DNA of 64,000 nt from Parageobacillus sp. KH3-4. Lineage in GTDB: Bacteria; Bacillota; Bacilli; Bacillales; Anoxybacillaceae. The notes beneath the pieces are model-generated. The model had not been told where the DNA came from. It was given only the letters and a program-made list of their open reading frames with translations, and ran no database searches. The stretch is from assembly GCF_022846435.1 (NCBI RefSeq), contig NZ_AP025627.1:1460001-1524000 (forward strand), given 5' to 3'. The position numbers and the translations under genes were made by a program. Within the stretch, counting starts at the first letter, position 1. Each line of letters opens with the position of its first letter. Below, piece after piece: positions 8,009-16,753 of this stretch.

Positions 8009-9997
8009 ATGAAAACGGTTGCGGAAGGGACGATATTATGGACGCCGACAGAGGAACGTATTCAACGATCGAGTATAAAGCGCTATATGAATTGGTTAAA
8101 GGAAAAAAAGGGGCTGGCATTTGAAACGCATCAAGCATTATGGAATTGGTCCGTTGAACATTTAGAAGAATTTTGGGAATCGGTATGGGAATATTGCGGG
8201 ATACAATCAGCGACTCCGTATCGTTGTGTTTTGGAAGAACGGAAAATGCCGGGAGCGAAATGGTTTCTAGGCGCGACATTGAACTACGCGGAGAATGTGT
8301 TTCGAAACGAGCGATCCGATCGACCGGCGCTGCTTTTCCGCTCCGAGCTCGTTCCTTATCGAGAAGTGACTTGGAAAGAGCTAAAAGAAAAAACGGCGGC
8401 GGTCGCAAGCGCGCTTAAGAAAATCGGTGTCAAACCGGGAGACAGGGTTGTAGCATACATGCCAAACATTCCGGAAACGGTTATCGCCTTCTTGGCGTGC
8501 GCCAGCATTGGCGCGATTTGGTCGAGCTGTTCTCCGGACTTTGGCGCGAGCAGCGTTATTGACCGATTCCAGCAAATCGAACCGGCAGTGCTATTCGCGA
8601 TTGACGGATGCCAATATAATGGGAAAGAGTTTGATAAACGTCCGATTGTCGACGAATTGCGGGAAAAATTGCCGTCGCTTAAGAAAACGATTTTGCTTCC
8701 ATATTTGCGGAAAAACGCGCAGGCACGAGATGATTCTGTTTTATTATGGGATGAGATCATTCGGGAAAAAGCGGAACTTTCTTACGAATACGTTCCGTTT
8801 GACCATCCGCTTTGGATTTTGTATTCCTCCGGCACAACAGGGTTGCCGAAACCAATCGTTCAGGGGCATGGAGGCATTTTGCTCGAACATTTAAAATCGC
8901 TCATGATTGAAGAAAATATTACGAAAGAAAGCACGTTTTTCTGGTTTACGACAACGGGATGGATGATGTGGAATTTTCTGATCGGCGGATTGCTTGTCGG
9001 AGCGACGGTCGTGCTTTATGACGGCAGTCCGACGTATCCGGACGGAAACGTATTATGGGAGCTGGCGGAAAAGGCTCGCGTTACCCATTTCGGAACGAGC
9101 GCGGCGTTTATTAACATTTGTATGAAGCTTGGAATAAAGCCGAAAGAATCATACGATTTTTCCGATTTGGAAGCGGTTCTTTCGACGGGATCACCGCTGA
9201 CGGCGGAAGGGTTTTTATGGGTGTATGAAAACGTCAAAGGCGACATTTGCTTAGTTTCGTGCAGCGGCGGAACGGACGTATGCACCGCTTTCGTTGGCGG
9301 CTCGCCAATCTTGCCGGTTCGCGCGGGAATCATCCAATGCCGTTCGCTAGGAGCGAATGTCCAAGCGTTTGATGAAAATGGAAATCGCTTAATGAATGAA
9401 GTGGGAGAGTTGGTCATTATTGACCCAATGCCATCGATGCCGCTCTATTTCTGGAATGATAAAAATTATAAGCGGTATTTGGACAGTTATTTTGATACGT
9501 ATCCAGGAATTTGGAAACATGGCGATTGGATCAAAATTGACGAGGAAGGTGGCTGCGTTATTTACGGTCGTTCCGATTCGACGATTAATCGCGCCGGCGT
9601 CCGGATGGGAACGAGCGAAATTTACCGCGCTGTCGAAGCGATTGATGAAGTGCTCGACAGCTTGGTCATCGATCTGGAAATGATGGGTAGAAAATCGTTT
9701 ATGCCGCTGTTCGTCGTGCTTCAGCCAGAAGTGGCATTAAACGAGGAGCTAAAAGAAAAAATCAAAAACGCAATTCGTCAAAAAGTATCGCCGCGATTTG
9801 TGCCAGATGAAATTTACCAAGTCGAGCAAATTCCAAAAACGTTAAACGGAAAGAAAATAGAAATTCCAATTCGCAAGCTATTGCTGGGATTCCCGCTCGA
9901 AAAAGCGGTCAATCCAGGCTCGATGGCGAATCCGGAGGCGCTTGACTTCTTCATTGAACTGGCAAAGACGATCGAAACGAAGACACATACAAGCTGA
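8009..9997 (+). CDS. aacS: Acetoacetyl-CoA synthetase (acetoacetate-CoA ligase)
   Basis: The 662-residue product belongs to the class I adenylate-forming enzymes and resembles acetoacetyl-CoA synthetases over its whole length, from the N-terminal EGTILWTP block and the ACS-type N domain to the C-terminal lysine loop (PKTLNGKKIEIPIRKLL). The AMP-binding P-loop YSSGTTGLPKPI starts near residue 272. Expected reaction: acetoacetate + ATP + CoA to acetoacetyl-CoA + AMP + PPi, in the cytoplasm, for recycling ketone bodies or PHB products. It stands alone, followed by a hairpin, and is divergent from feoA. A closely related short-chain acyl-CoA synthetase is the alternative. Confidence 0.88.
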   Translation: MKTVAEGTILWTPTEERIQRSSIKRYMNWLKEKKGLAFETHQALWNWSVEHLEEFWESVWEYCGIQSATPYRCVLEERKMPGAKWFLGATLNYAENVFRNERSDRPALLFRSELVPYREVTWKELKEKTAAVASALKKIGVKPGDRVVAYMPNIPETVIAFLACASIGAIWSSCSPDFGASSVIDRFQQIEPAVLFAIDGCQYNGKEFDKRPIVDELREKLPSLKKTILLPYLRKNAQARDDSVLLWDEIIREKAELSYEYVPFDHPLWILYSSGTTGLPKPIVQGHGGILLEHLKSLMIEENITKESTFFWFTTTGWMMWNFLIGGLLVGATVVLYDGSPTYPDGNVLWELAEKARVTHFGTSAAFINICMKLGIKPKESYDFSDLEAVLSTGSPLTAEGFLWVYENVKGDICLVSCSGGTDVCTAFVGGSPILPVRAGIIQCRSLGANVQAFDENGNRLMNEVGELVIIDPMPSMPLYFWNDKNYKRYLDSYFDTYPGIWKHGDWIKIDEEGGCVIYGRSDSTINRAGVRMGTSEIYRAVEAIDEVLDSLVIDLEMMGRKSFMPLFVVLQPEVALNEELKEKIKNAIRQKVSPRFVPDEIYQVEQIPKTLNGKKIEIPIRKLLLGFPLEKAVNPGSMANPEALDFFIELAKTIETKTHTS

Positions 9998-10035
9998 TGG
10001 ATCAGCTCTTCTCCTTCATGGGGGGATAAACGAGG

Positions 10036-10069
10036 GGTTGTTATTAAGTGCTGCCGCTTAATAACAACC
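10036..10069 (+). terminator. Perfect 13-bp stem-loop after the aacS gene
   Basis: GGTTGTTATTAAG pairs exactly with CTTAATAACAACC around an 8-base loop, 39 bases after the stop. The tail lacks a T-run, so it could instead be a mRNA 3'-end stabiliser. Confidence 0.5.
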
Positions 10070-10120
10070 TCAATGCATGTTTAGGATGAGATTTGATTAC
10101 AAATAAAGGAGAAACGGGGC

Positions 10121-10375
10121 ATGGAGCTAAGCAAGCGGCAAAAGCTCATGAAAAGAATTGAAAATCATTTGCGGGCGACGGCGAGAAAATTAGTGAAGTT
10201 TGATACGGAAGGAGAAGCGTTGCAATACTTGGTCAATTCGTTTCGGGCGGAGCTCGAATGCGATTTAATTGCTATTGTATTAAAAGAAGGAAATGATGTA
10301 GTCCCTACATTGTATCAGGGCGACTTTCTATTGCATAGCGGCCAAGGAATCGCTGCGATTTGGGAGAGACTATAA
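10121..10375 (+). CDS. Short GAF-like protein, probably truncated
   Basis: An 84-residue reading frame with a plausible ribosome-binding site (AAAGGAGAAACGGGG before the ATG). The sequence, with a helical start and then ALQYLVNSFRAELECDLIAIVLKEG, looks like the first half of a GAF domain, which normally needs 130-150 residues. It ends just before a terminator, so it is probably the 5' remnant of a longer sensor or regulator gene. I cannot name the family more closely, and whether it is expressed as a functional small protein is open. Confidence 0.4.
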   Translation: MELSKRQKLMKRIENHLRATARKLVKFDTEGEALQYLVNSFRAELECDLIAIVLKEGNDVVPTLYQGDFLLHSGQGIAAIWERL

Positions 10376-10403
10376 TCCTCCATACGAGTCGAAAACGGGC
10401 ATA

Positions 10404-10450
10404 GCGGAGGTCTTCCCTGTTTAGCGGGGAAAACCGCCTTATTTTATTTT
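10404..10450 (+). terminator. Rho-independent terminator
   Basis: GCGGAGGTCTTCCC folds back on GGGGAAAACCGC, followed by TTATTTTATTTT. It closes the short GAF-like gene. The remaining gap to 10545 contains only a possible fragment of a minus-strand gene end. Confidence 0.7.
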
Positions 10451-10545
10451 CACAATCGTCACGGCCGACGGCTCAAGGGCAAAAGCTGTACTAAAACGAA
10501 GAAGTCGTAGGAAATTTCCACCTTAACGGTTCGGTCATGTGCCAT

Positions 10546-11325
10546 TTATGACGGATAGTGCGCGATATGTCCGAGCCGTTTCGATATATGTTGGGCGGTG
10601 CCGACCGTTTGGCGAATGAGTTCGGGCAGCGACTTCATCATCTTAAACGTTGCGCCGGCCAGCCCGATGGCGCCGATAATCCCGGTTCGGTCAAAAACAG
10701 GGGCGGCGACAGCCGTAAAGCCGATAAATGTCTCATCTTTATCGACAAAAAATCCATCGCTCCGAATCGTGTGTAAACGTTCCATAAATTTGCGTTCGTC
10801 AACGATCGTATTCGGTGTGTGGGCTTCTAGCGGATGCTTTTCAATGATGGCTTTCACCTCTTCTTCAGGCAAATAGGCCATGATCGTTGTCCCGAGTGCC
10901 CCGTAATGCAATACACGACGGCGGCCGATATACGAGCGCGGCTGAAAGCTGTCGTCGCTATCGAGGCGAATTAAATATTGCAAGCTGTCTTGTTGCCGCA
11001 CGGCAAATAAAACGGTATATCCTGTTTGTGCTTGCAATTCGTGCAAAAACGGCTCCGCCTCGCGCCGCATGTCTAGGTTTTCGAGGACAATTCCCCCGTA
11101 TTCGAGCATTTTATAGCCGAGGCGGTACAAATTCTCCTTTTGGTCATAATGAATAAGCCCTTGAGTCTCTAGCGTCCATAGCAGGCGGTAGACAGTCGCT
11201 TTTGCCAGCTTCGTTTTGGCGACGATTTCCTCAATGGAGAGGCTTGGACGTTCAAAGCTAAAGCAGTTTAAAATATGAACTGCTCTTTCTACTGAACGAA
11301 TCGTTTCCACATTTATATTTCTCAT
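10546..11325 (-). CDS. IclR-family regulator of the gentisate operon (block A)
   Basis: A 259-residue IclR protein: N-terminal winged helix-turn-helix (about residues 8-70, SVERAVHILNCFS ... KATVYRLLWTLE) and a C-terminal ligand-binding domain (about 80-250). The start at 11325 is preceded by GAGGG. It is divergent from the gentisate 1,2-dioxygenase gene and shares a 216-bp gap with it, so it most likely controls that operon and itself. IclR proteins of aromatic pathways can activate or repress; palindromes around the promoter at 11454-11510 are the probable contact sites. The inducer would be expected to be the aromatic substrate or gentisate, which is inference. Confidence 0.9.
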   Translation of the reverse strand: MRNINVETIRSVERAVHILNCFSFERPSLSIEEIVAKTKLAKATVYRLLWTLETQGLIHYDQKENLYRLGYKMLEYGGIVLENLDMRREAEPFLHELQAQTGYTVLFAVRQQDSLQYLIRLDSDDSFQPRSYIGRRRVLHYGALGTTIMAYLPEEEVKAIIEKHPLEAHTPNTIVDERKFMERLHTIRSDGFFVDKDETFIGFTAVAAPVFDRTGIIGAIGLAGATFKMMKSLPELIRQTVGTAQHISKRLGHIAHYPS

Positions 11326-11453
11326 TGTTGCGTCCCTCTGTTACTTTTTAGTTTCCGAATTTTTAAAAGTATTGTAACATAAAGTGATCACCGATGTATA
11401 CGCTTGGCTTGATGAAGAGAGTGATATATATTTTTCTTTATATTTAAAAAAGT

Positions 11454-11482
11454 TTGACAAATATTAAGGTTTGTCATATATT
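11454..11482 (+). promoter_or_regulatory. Promoter of gentisate operon A with overlapping inverted repeat
   Basis: TTGACA (11454-11459), a 17-base spacer and TATATT (11477-11482) make a near-ideal sigma-A promoter. The inverted repeat TGACAAA-N8-TTTGTCA (11455-11476) covers the -35 and spacer, where a bound regulator would block RNA polymerase. It lies about 60 bases before the dioxygenase start. Confidence 0.7.
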
Positions 11483-11495
11483 TAAGTTGTAAAAA

Positions 11496-11510
11496 TGAAT
11501 TATCAATTCA
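11496..11510. promoter_or_regulatory. 15-bp palindrome downstream of promoter A
   Basis: TGAATT-ATC-AATTCA is a perfect 6-3-6 inverted repeat located just after the -10 box, near the expected transcription start. It is a candidate operator for the divergent IclR regulator. Confidence 0.4.
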
Positions 11511-11541
11511 CTGTACGAATTATAAAAGGGAGGAAACATTG

Positions 11542-12642
11542 GTGAACACAAAAATGAAAGCGCTTGAACGATTGAACGAGGATTTGGAGAAAGTGTATTT
11601 AGGTCCATTATGGGAAAAGCTTGGAAAAATGGTAACGCCGGAGCCTGACCACGAAGTTATCCCGTATTTATGGAAATGGGAGACAATCCGCAAACATTTA
11701 ATGGAAGCCGGGGAATTGCTTCGTTTAGGAAGGGAAAGCGAGCGCCGGGTTGTTTATTTGCAAAACCCGTCCTTGTTAAAGCATGGTTTGATCGGTTACT
11801 CGACCAATACGCTTTATGTAGGGGTGCAGCTGTTGCTGCCGGGTGAAGTAGCGCCTGCGCACCGCCATAGCCAATCGGCTATCCGGTTTATTATTGAAGG
11901 TGAGGGAGCCTATACGGCAGTCGATGGCGAAAGAACATATATGGAGCGGGGAGATTTGATTTTGACCCCAGCGTGGACGTGGCATGATCACGGTCACGAA
12001 GGAACTGAACCGGTCATTTGGATGGACGGCCTTGATGTCGGGTTGGTAAGAAACTTTGCTGGTTCGTTCTTTGAGCCGTATTCCGAAGATGTATTCCCTG
12101 TTGCCGGCCCTCACAACGGTTCAACTTTTAAATATTCAACGGGCGCGCTGCGTCCAGTTACTGACCGGAAGCGAAAAGGATATCCTTCCCCATTGATCGC
12201 CTATAAATGGAAAACGACTAAACAAGTTTTGGAAAATTTGTCCAAGCTCGATCCCGATCCGTATGACGGCTATGCAGTCGATTACATTAACCCGTTGACA
12301 GGAGGATCGGCGGATTTGCGCATTGGGACAACGATGCAAAAATTAACCCCTGGCATGCATACAAAGGCGCACCGCCATGTCCATAGCGCAGTGTACCATG
12401 TCCTTGACGGGGAAGGATACACCATTATCAACGGGGTCAAATTTGAATGGTCGAAAGGCGATTTCTTTATTTTGCCGCCTTGGAGCTGGCACGAGCATGT
12501 CAACACTGGGGAAGGCGACGCCCACCTGTTCTCAATTAACGATTTGCCGATCATGGAGCTGCTTGATCTTGAAAGAGAGGAAGCTTACGACAAAAACGGC
12601 GGCCATCAGTCCATTATCGATGTATTTCAGCCGACCTTCTGA
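11542..12642 (+). CDS. Gentisate 1,2-dioxygenase (copy A)
   Basis: The product is a bicupin ring-cleavage dioxygenase of about 366 residues. Cupin 1 has the metal ligands H107 and H109 (PAHRHSQSAIRF) plus a later histidine in WHDHGHEG; cupin 2 retains a matching HRH pair (H277, H279) and WHEHVN, so both metal sites look possible, although usually only the first is catalytic. Reaction: Fe(II)-dependent cleavage of gentisate by O2 to maleylpyruvate, in the cytoplasm. GTG 11542 is chosen because GGGAGGA lies seven bases before it; TTG 11539 is too close. It is the first gene of operon A. A second copy with similar layout is at 38588-39712. A bicupin acting on 1-hydroxy-2-naphthoate or a salicylate-type substrate is the alternative. 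Confidence 0.88.
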   Translation: MNTKMKALERLNEDLEKVYLGPLWEKLGKMVTPEPDHEVIPYLWKWETIRKHLMEAGELLRLGRESERRVVYLQNPSLLKHGLIGYSTNTLYVGVQLLLPGEVAPAHRHSQSAIRFIIEGEGAYTAVDGERTYMERGDLILTPAWTWHDHGHEGTEPVIWMDGLDVGLVRNFAGSFFEPYSEDVFPVAGPHNGSTFKYSTGALRPVTDRKRKGYPSPLIAYKWKTTKQVLENLSKLDPDPYDGYAVDYINPLTGGSADLRIGTTMQKLTPGMHTKAHRHVHSAVYHVLDGEGYTIINGVKFEWSKGDFFILPPWSWHEHVNTGEGDAHLFSINDLPIMELLDLEREEAYDKNGGHQSIIDVFQPTF

Positions 12643-12780
12643 GTCTCCCACGACCCGGAGTCGAGGGGTTCTTGGATACGCATAATTTTATGAGATGCAC
12701 TCATCACGTTCCCTAAGGCTTTCTCTTTTGTATTTGTAAATGTTTCGGATTGGCAAGTGCTAGTTAAGACGGAGGGGGTT

Positions 12781-14364
12781 ATGAGGTTGAATAACAAAGT
12801 GCCTAGTACGGCGCAAGAAGTGCTTCATCATGCCGTCGCCCGCTATGGAAAGAAAACAGCGATCATTGACGGCGAGAGAACGCTGTCTTTTGAAGAAGTG
12901 AACGAGCTATCTTTGCGGCTTGCCGAGCGGCTGAGCGGTTTAGGCCTTCAGAAAGGCGATGTAGTGGCAGTGCAGTTGCCAAACAGCTGGGAGTTCGCCG
13001 TGACCCATTTAGCTTTAGCCCTCCTCGGAATCGTAATGGTGCCTGTAAACTTAATGTACCGGCAAAAAGAGTTATCGTTTATGTTTTCGTTTGCCCATGT
13101 GAAAGCCGTCGTTACCATTGACCGCTGGAAAGGATTGGACCATGCAGAGATGATGGAATCCCTCCAGCAGATTGTCCCGACTTTAGATTATATAATCGTC
13201 GTTGGGGAAAGTAAAGGGCCGCGTCAATATAGTTTTCAAACGTTGTTAAACGATAGCGGCTTGTCTTCGGCAGATAGAGAGGGGGAGACATTCCCTTCTC
13301 CGGACGATCCGATGCTGATTATGTTTACATCCGGAACGGAATCCGACCCAAAAGCGGTGATCCATACGTATCGGACATTTATTCCTGCCCATTTGCATAA
13401 TGGGCAGGAATACGGATTGACAGCTGACGATGTCATGCTTTGCTTGACGCCTATGGGCCATATGTTTTCCTTGCCGATGATTTTAATGGGCCTTTATAGC
13501 GGTGCCGCTCAAGTGATGCTATCGCAATTTTCGGTTGAGCGTGTTTTAGATGCTTTCAGCCAGCACGGAGTGACGTTTTGCGTAGCTGCGCCGGCCCATT
13601 TGATTGATATGCTAAAAGGAACGGATGAAACAAAAGAATATCCGTCAAAACTGCGCCTTGTCTTAACCGGAGGAACAAAAATTCCGGTCTGGATGGTGAA
13701 ATCGTTCCGGCAGCGTTTCTGCTGTGACGTTGCCGCCCAATGGGGAATGACGGAAATTGGAGCGGGATCGTTCACACGACCGAATGACGCAGCACATCTT
13801 GCTTCAGATACGGTTGGCCGGGCGTGCCCGACGGGGGAAATTCGCATTTTTGATGAGAACCATCAGCTGCTGCCAAACGGAAAGGTAGGAGAAATCGGTT
13901 TTCGCGGTCAGTCGCTATTCAAAGGATATTATAAAAATGAAACAGCCACCCGGCAATCAATGACGAAAGATGGGTTTTTCCTCACCGGAGATTTAGGGTG
14001 GAAAGATGACGATGGTTACATTCACTACGTTAGCCGGAAAAAGGACATTATTAATCGCGGCGGATTAAAAGTGCACGCAGCGGAAATTGAGGAAGCGCTT
14101 CTTATGCATCCACATATCCGTCAGGCCGCTGTTATCGGGATTCCAGACGAGCGGCTTGGGGAACGCGGCTGTGCGATTGTCTCATTGAAAGAAGGAACAA
14201 CGTTTTCATTGGAAGAAATGCAACAATACTTGCTTGAAACAGGGATGGCTAAATATAAATTGCCTGAATATTTAAAAATCGTAAATGAGTTGCCGACTAC
14301 TGCGTCAGGAAAAGTGAGCAAGGGAGTTTTGCGGAAACAGTACGTACAGTTAGAAGTGAAATAA
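12781..14364 (+). CDS. AMP-forming aromatic acid-CoA ligase
   Basis: A 527-residue class I adenylate-forming enzyme. Motifs include the P-loop MFTSGTESDPKAV, the WGMTEIG substrate-pocket motif, TGDLG and the C-terminal SRKKDIINRGG hinge with catalytic lysine in TASGKVSK. ATG 12781 follows GGAGGGGG; an in-frame start 24 bases earlier has no ribosome-binding site. The neighbours (FAD monooxygenase, 4HBT thioesterase, gentisate dioxygenase) match the Streptomyces salicylate route in which salicylate is activated to its CoA thioester, 5-hydroxylated and released as gentisate. I therefore infer salicylate as substrate; benzoate or aminobenzoate analogues are possible. Note the atypical 'TSGTESDPK' in place of TSGTTGxPK. 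Confidence 0.75.
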   Translation: MRLNNKVPSTAQEVLHHAVARYGKKTAIIDGERTLSFEEVNELSLRLAERLSGLGLQKGDVVAVQLPNSWEFAVTHLALALLGIVMVPVNLMYRQKELSFMFSFAHVKAVVTIDRWKGLDHAEMMESLQQIVPTLDYIIVVGESKGPRQYSFQTLLNDSGLSSADREGETFPSPDDPMLIMFTSGTESDPKAVIHTYRTFIPAHLHNGQEYGLTADDVMLCLTPMGHMFSLPMILMGLYSGAAQVMLSQFSVERVLDAFSQHGVTFCVAAPAHLIDMLKGTDETKEYPSKLRLVLTGGTKIPVWMVKSFRQRFCCDVAAQWGMTEIGAGSFTRPNDAAHLASDTVGRACPTGEIRIFDENHQLLPNGKVGEIGFRGQSLFKGYYKNETATRQSMTKDGFFLTGDLGWKDDDGYIHYVSRKKDIINRGGLKVHAAEIEEALLMHPHIRQAAVIGIPDERLGERGCAIVSLKEGTTFSLEEMQQYLLETGMAKYKLPEYLKIVNELPTTASGKVSKGVLRKQYVQLEVK

Positions 14365-14386
14365 AGAGAAAGGGAGAGAACAGCCG

Positions 14387-15250
14387 ATGAAACTGGCATT
14401 ATTTAACGACTTTCAGCTCGGAGTGATTGTAGACGATGTCATTTATGAGATTGGGAGCCATTTATTTGGCCGCTTTCATCAAGGAATCGGCTTTTGTCCG
14501 ATGGTTCAGCTTATTGCTGAATTTGACGCATATCGCTCGGAAATTGAAAAGAGGCTGCATGAATATCCCGCTTATGCCTTAGCGGATGTCCGGCTGCGCC
14601 AGCCGGTGAAGAAGCCGGGGAAAATTGTGGCCGCTCCTGTTAACTATGTATCCCACCAAAAAGAAATGAAAGTGGAACATACGGCAAGGGGGCTAGGCTT
14701 TTTCTTAAAGGCGCCATCTTCGATCATTGGGCCGAACGACACGATCGTTTTGCCTGATCCGAACCGCCGTTTTGACCATGAATTAGAGTTGGCTTTTGTC
14801 ATTGGAAAAACGGCGAAAAACGTCAAGGCGGAAAACGCTTACGATTATATATTCGGCTATACCGGGCTTATGGATGTGACGTTGCGCCCGGATGAAACGC
14901 ACCATGAGGAACGGTGTTTGCGCAAGTCGTTTGATACGTTTACACCGATGGGGCCATGGATCGTGACAAAAGAGGAGATTGCGGATCCAAACAATATAAA
15001 CATGGTGCTAACAGTAAATGGCGAAGTCCGCCAACGGGTGAATACAAAGGAAATGATCTGTTCTGTCACTGAGCTCGTGGAAATTTATTCCCGTATTATG
15101 ACTCTTGAGCCGGGCGATGTCATTACGACGGGGACGCCGGATGGCGTCGGGCCGATTCATGACGGGGATGTTGTCAGTATGGAGATCGAGGGGATCGGGA
15201 GCTATTCCGTCCGAGTTTCTTTAGCGCCTAATGCGGCTGTATTGCGGTAA
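14387..15250 (+). CDS. FAH-family hydrolase, probable fumarylpyruvate hydrolase (copy A)
   Basis: A 287-residue fumarylacetoacetate-hydrolase-fold protein. Family features are the metal-binding stretch around FDHELELAFVIGK, GPWIVTKEEI and the C-terminal TLEPGDVITTGTPDGVGP. In a gentisate operon the expected job is hydrolysis of fumarylpyruvate to fumarate and pyruvate. The start follows AAAGGGAGAG. Compared with the block C homologue (37137-38072) it is shorter at the N-terminus and diverges more, for example RPDETHHEERCLRKSF instead of TARDLQRRTLQW, so the two may differ in substrate or one may act on maleylpyruvate directly. That would matter because this operon has no isomerase gene. Confidence 0.78.
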   Translation: MKLALFNDFQLGVIVDDVIYEIGSHLFGRFHQGIGFCPMVQLIAEFDAYRSEIEKRLHEYPAYALADVRLRQPVKKPGKIVAAPVNYVSHQKEMKVEHTARGLGFFLKAPSSIIGPNDTIVLPDPNRRFDHELELAFVIGKTAKNVKAENAYDYIFGYTGLMDVTLRPDETHHEERCLRKSFDTFTPMGPWIVTKEEIADPNNINMVLTVNGEVRQRVNTKEMICSVTELVEIYSRIMTLEPGDVITTGTPDGVGPIHDGDVVSMEIEGIGSYSVRVSLAPNAAVLR

Positions 15251-15278
15251 ATGAGAAGGGAAGGGGGAGAAATGGTTC

Positions 15279-16730
15279 ATGGAGAAAGGCTGGAAGAGGT
15301 ATCACACAATATGGCTGATGCTCTTTTTAGGATGGGTCGTTTCTTATATTGACAGGACGTTAACAGGGCCTGTCGTCACATGGATGATTGAAAACAAGGT
15401 CGAATTTTTAGCCGAATCGCCCAACCCGCACGCGCTTGGGGGATTGCTTGGCAGCCTGTTCTTTGCCGGGTACATGCTAACGCAATTTCCCGGCGGGTAT
15501 TTTGGCGACAAATTTGGTTATCGCGTGATTGTCATCATTAGCATTTTGTGGGCTGGCGTGACGACGTTATTGACCGGTTTGGTCGGCGGATTGACAGTAT
15601 TTATCGCCTTGCGCGTGCTTACCGGATTAGGGGAAGGCGTCTTTTATTCTAACGACCGTTCCTTGATTACCCAAGTGACGCCGCCAGAAAAAGTCGGGCT
15701 GGGAATGGGCGTTGTGCTGACCGGTCTCACGCTCGGGTTAACGATTGCGACGATTGCTACTCCATATGTTATTCAGCTGTTTCAGCCAGCGATGGGGACG
15801 CATGCATGGAAAGCGCCGTTTTTGTTCATGGGGATCATTACTTTGTTCGTTGGCACGATGATGTACAAATGGATGAGACCGGCCGGCTTTACGGCCCAAT
15901 CGGAGTCGTATGGCCCACCGGTAGGCAAACTGATGCAAACTTCCATTTCATTCTTGGTCATCATCATGGCTTTGTATTATGCCACCAATGCCATGCAATT
16001 ATCGCCGACAGCGATCGGCTTGATTTTAACAGTATTGGCCGTTTTGTATATCATTTATATTTATAAGACAAAGAGCGAGGAAGTCGGGCCGATCCTAAAA
16101 AGCCGCAACTTGTTATTTTTATATCTTTCGTTTATTCCAGTTTTATGGCATTTGTGGTTTTACGGCTTCTGGTCTGTTGCCATTGTTCAAGACTTCGGGG
16201 GCGGCACGCTCGTTTCGGCGGCGCTCATCGCTTCATTTAATGCCGTTGCGGGTCTGATCGGTTTTCCGCTTGGGGGAAGATTAGCCGACCGATATGCTAA
16301 CACGGCCAACGGAAAACGAAATGTATTGGCGGTGTTGACGGGGCTGTTGGCAATCTTCATTTTCATCTTTGCTTTTTATGTCATGTCAGGGGGCAACAAT
16401 CCGGCAATCATGTCTCTTATTTTGTTTACTTCCGGGGTGTTCTTTTTCGCGCTTCAGCCGGTCAACCATGCCATTACAGCCGATTTTGCCCCGCCGAAAC
16501 ATAAAGGAGCGGCGTTTGGGATGCTGAATCTGTTTTCCGAAATTGGAGCGTTATTAGCGCCGGTGATTTCAGGGGCCATGCGCGATCATTCAGGGAGCTG
16601 GGGAAGTGCGTTGTTGCTTGATGGCATTTTAATGGCAGCGAGCTTGCTGCTTGTCATTGCCGTAAAACCTGCTTTAGAAGGCAGGCTAACTGCTGCAATA
16701 AACGCTAAAGAAACGGATGTAAGCCATTAA
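15279..16730 (+). CDS. MFS transporter, probable aromatic acid uptake (block A)
   Basis: A 483-residue major facilitator with about 12 membrane segments. The N-terminus (VVSYIDRTLTGP) and the loop motif GGYFGDKFGYR resemble the anion:cation symporter group that carries organic acids. A hydrophilic stretch near residue 210 marks the central loop. The start ATG follows a GGGGGAG site. Its place between the FAH hydrolase and the FAD monooxygenase suggests uptake of the pathway's aromatic acid, such as salicylate or gentisate. It is unrelated in detail to the AAHS-type carrier of block C (41696-43063). Confidence 0.8.
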   Translation: MEKGWKRYHTIWLMLFLGWVVSYIDRTLTGPVVTWMIENKVEFLAESPNPHALGGLLGSLFFAGYMLTQFPGGYFGDKFGYRVIVIISILWAGVTTLLTGLVGGLTVFIALRVLTGLGEGVFYSNDRSLITQVTPPEKVGLGMGVVLTGLTLGLTIATIATPYVIQLFQPAMGTHAWKAPFLFMGIITLFVGTMMYKWMRPAGFTAQSESYGPPVGKLMQTSISFLVIIMALYYATNAMQLSPTAIGLILTVLAVLYIIYIYKTKSEEVGPILKSRNLLFLYLSFIPVLWHLWFYGFWSVAIVQDFGGGTLVSAALIASFNAVAGLIGFPLGGRLADRYANTANGKRNVLAVLTGLLAIFIFIFAFYVMSGGNNPAIMSLILFTSGVFFFALQPVNHAITADFAPPKHKGAAFGMLNLFSEIGALLAPVISGAMRDHSGSWGSALLLDGILMAASLLLVIAVKPALEGRLTAAINAKETDVSH

Positions 16731-16753
16731 AGTTGTCGAAAGGAGATATTCGC

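Noticed and set aside
10439-10545. Minus-strand tail resembling the C-terminal end of a glycoside hydrolase
   Set aside because: Only about 18 residues (FSTAFALEPSAVTIVKIK) look protein-like, with no upstream continuation; too short to support a gene remnant.
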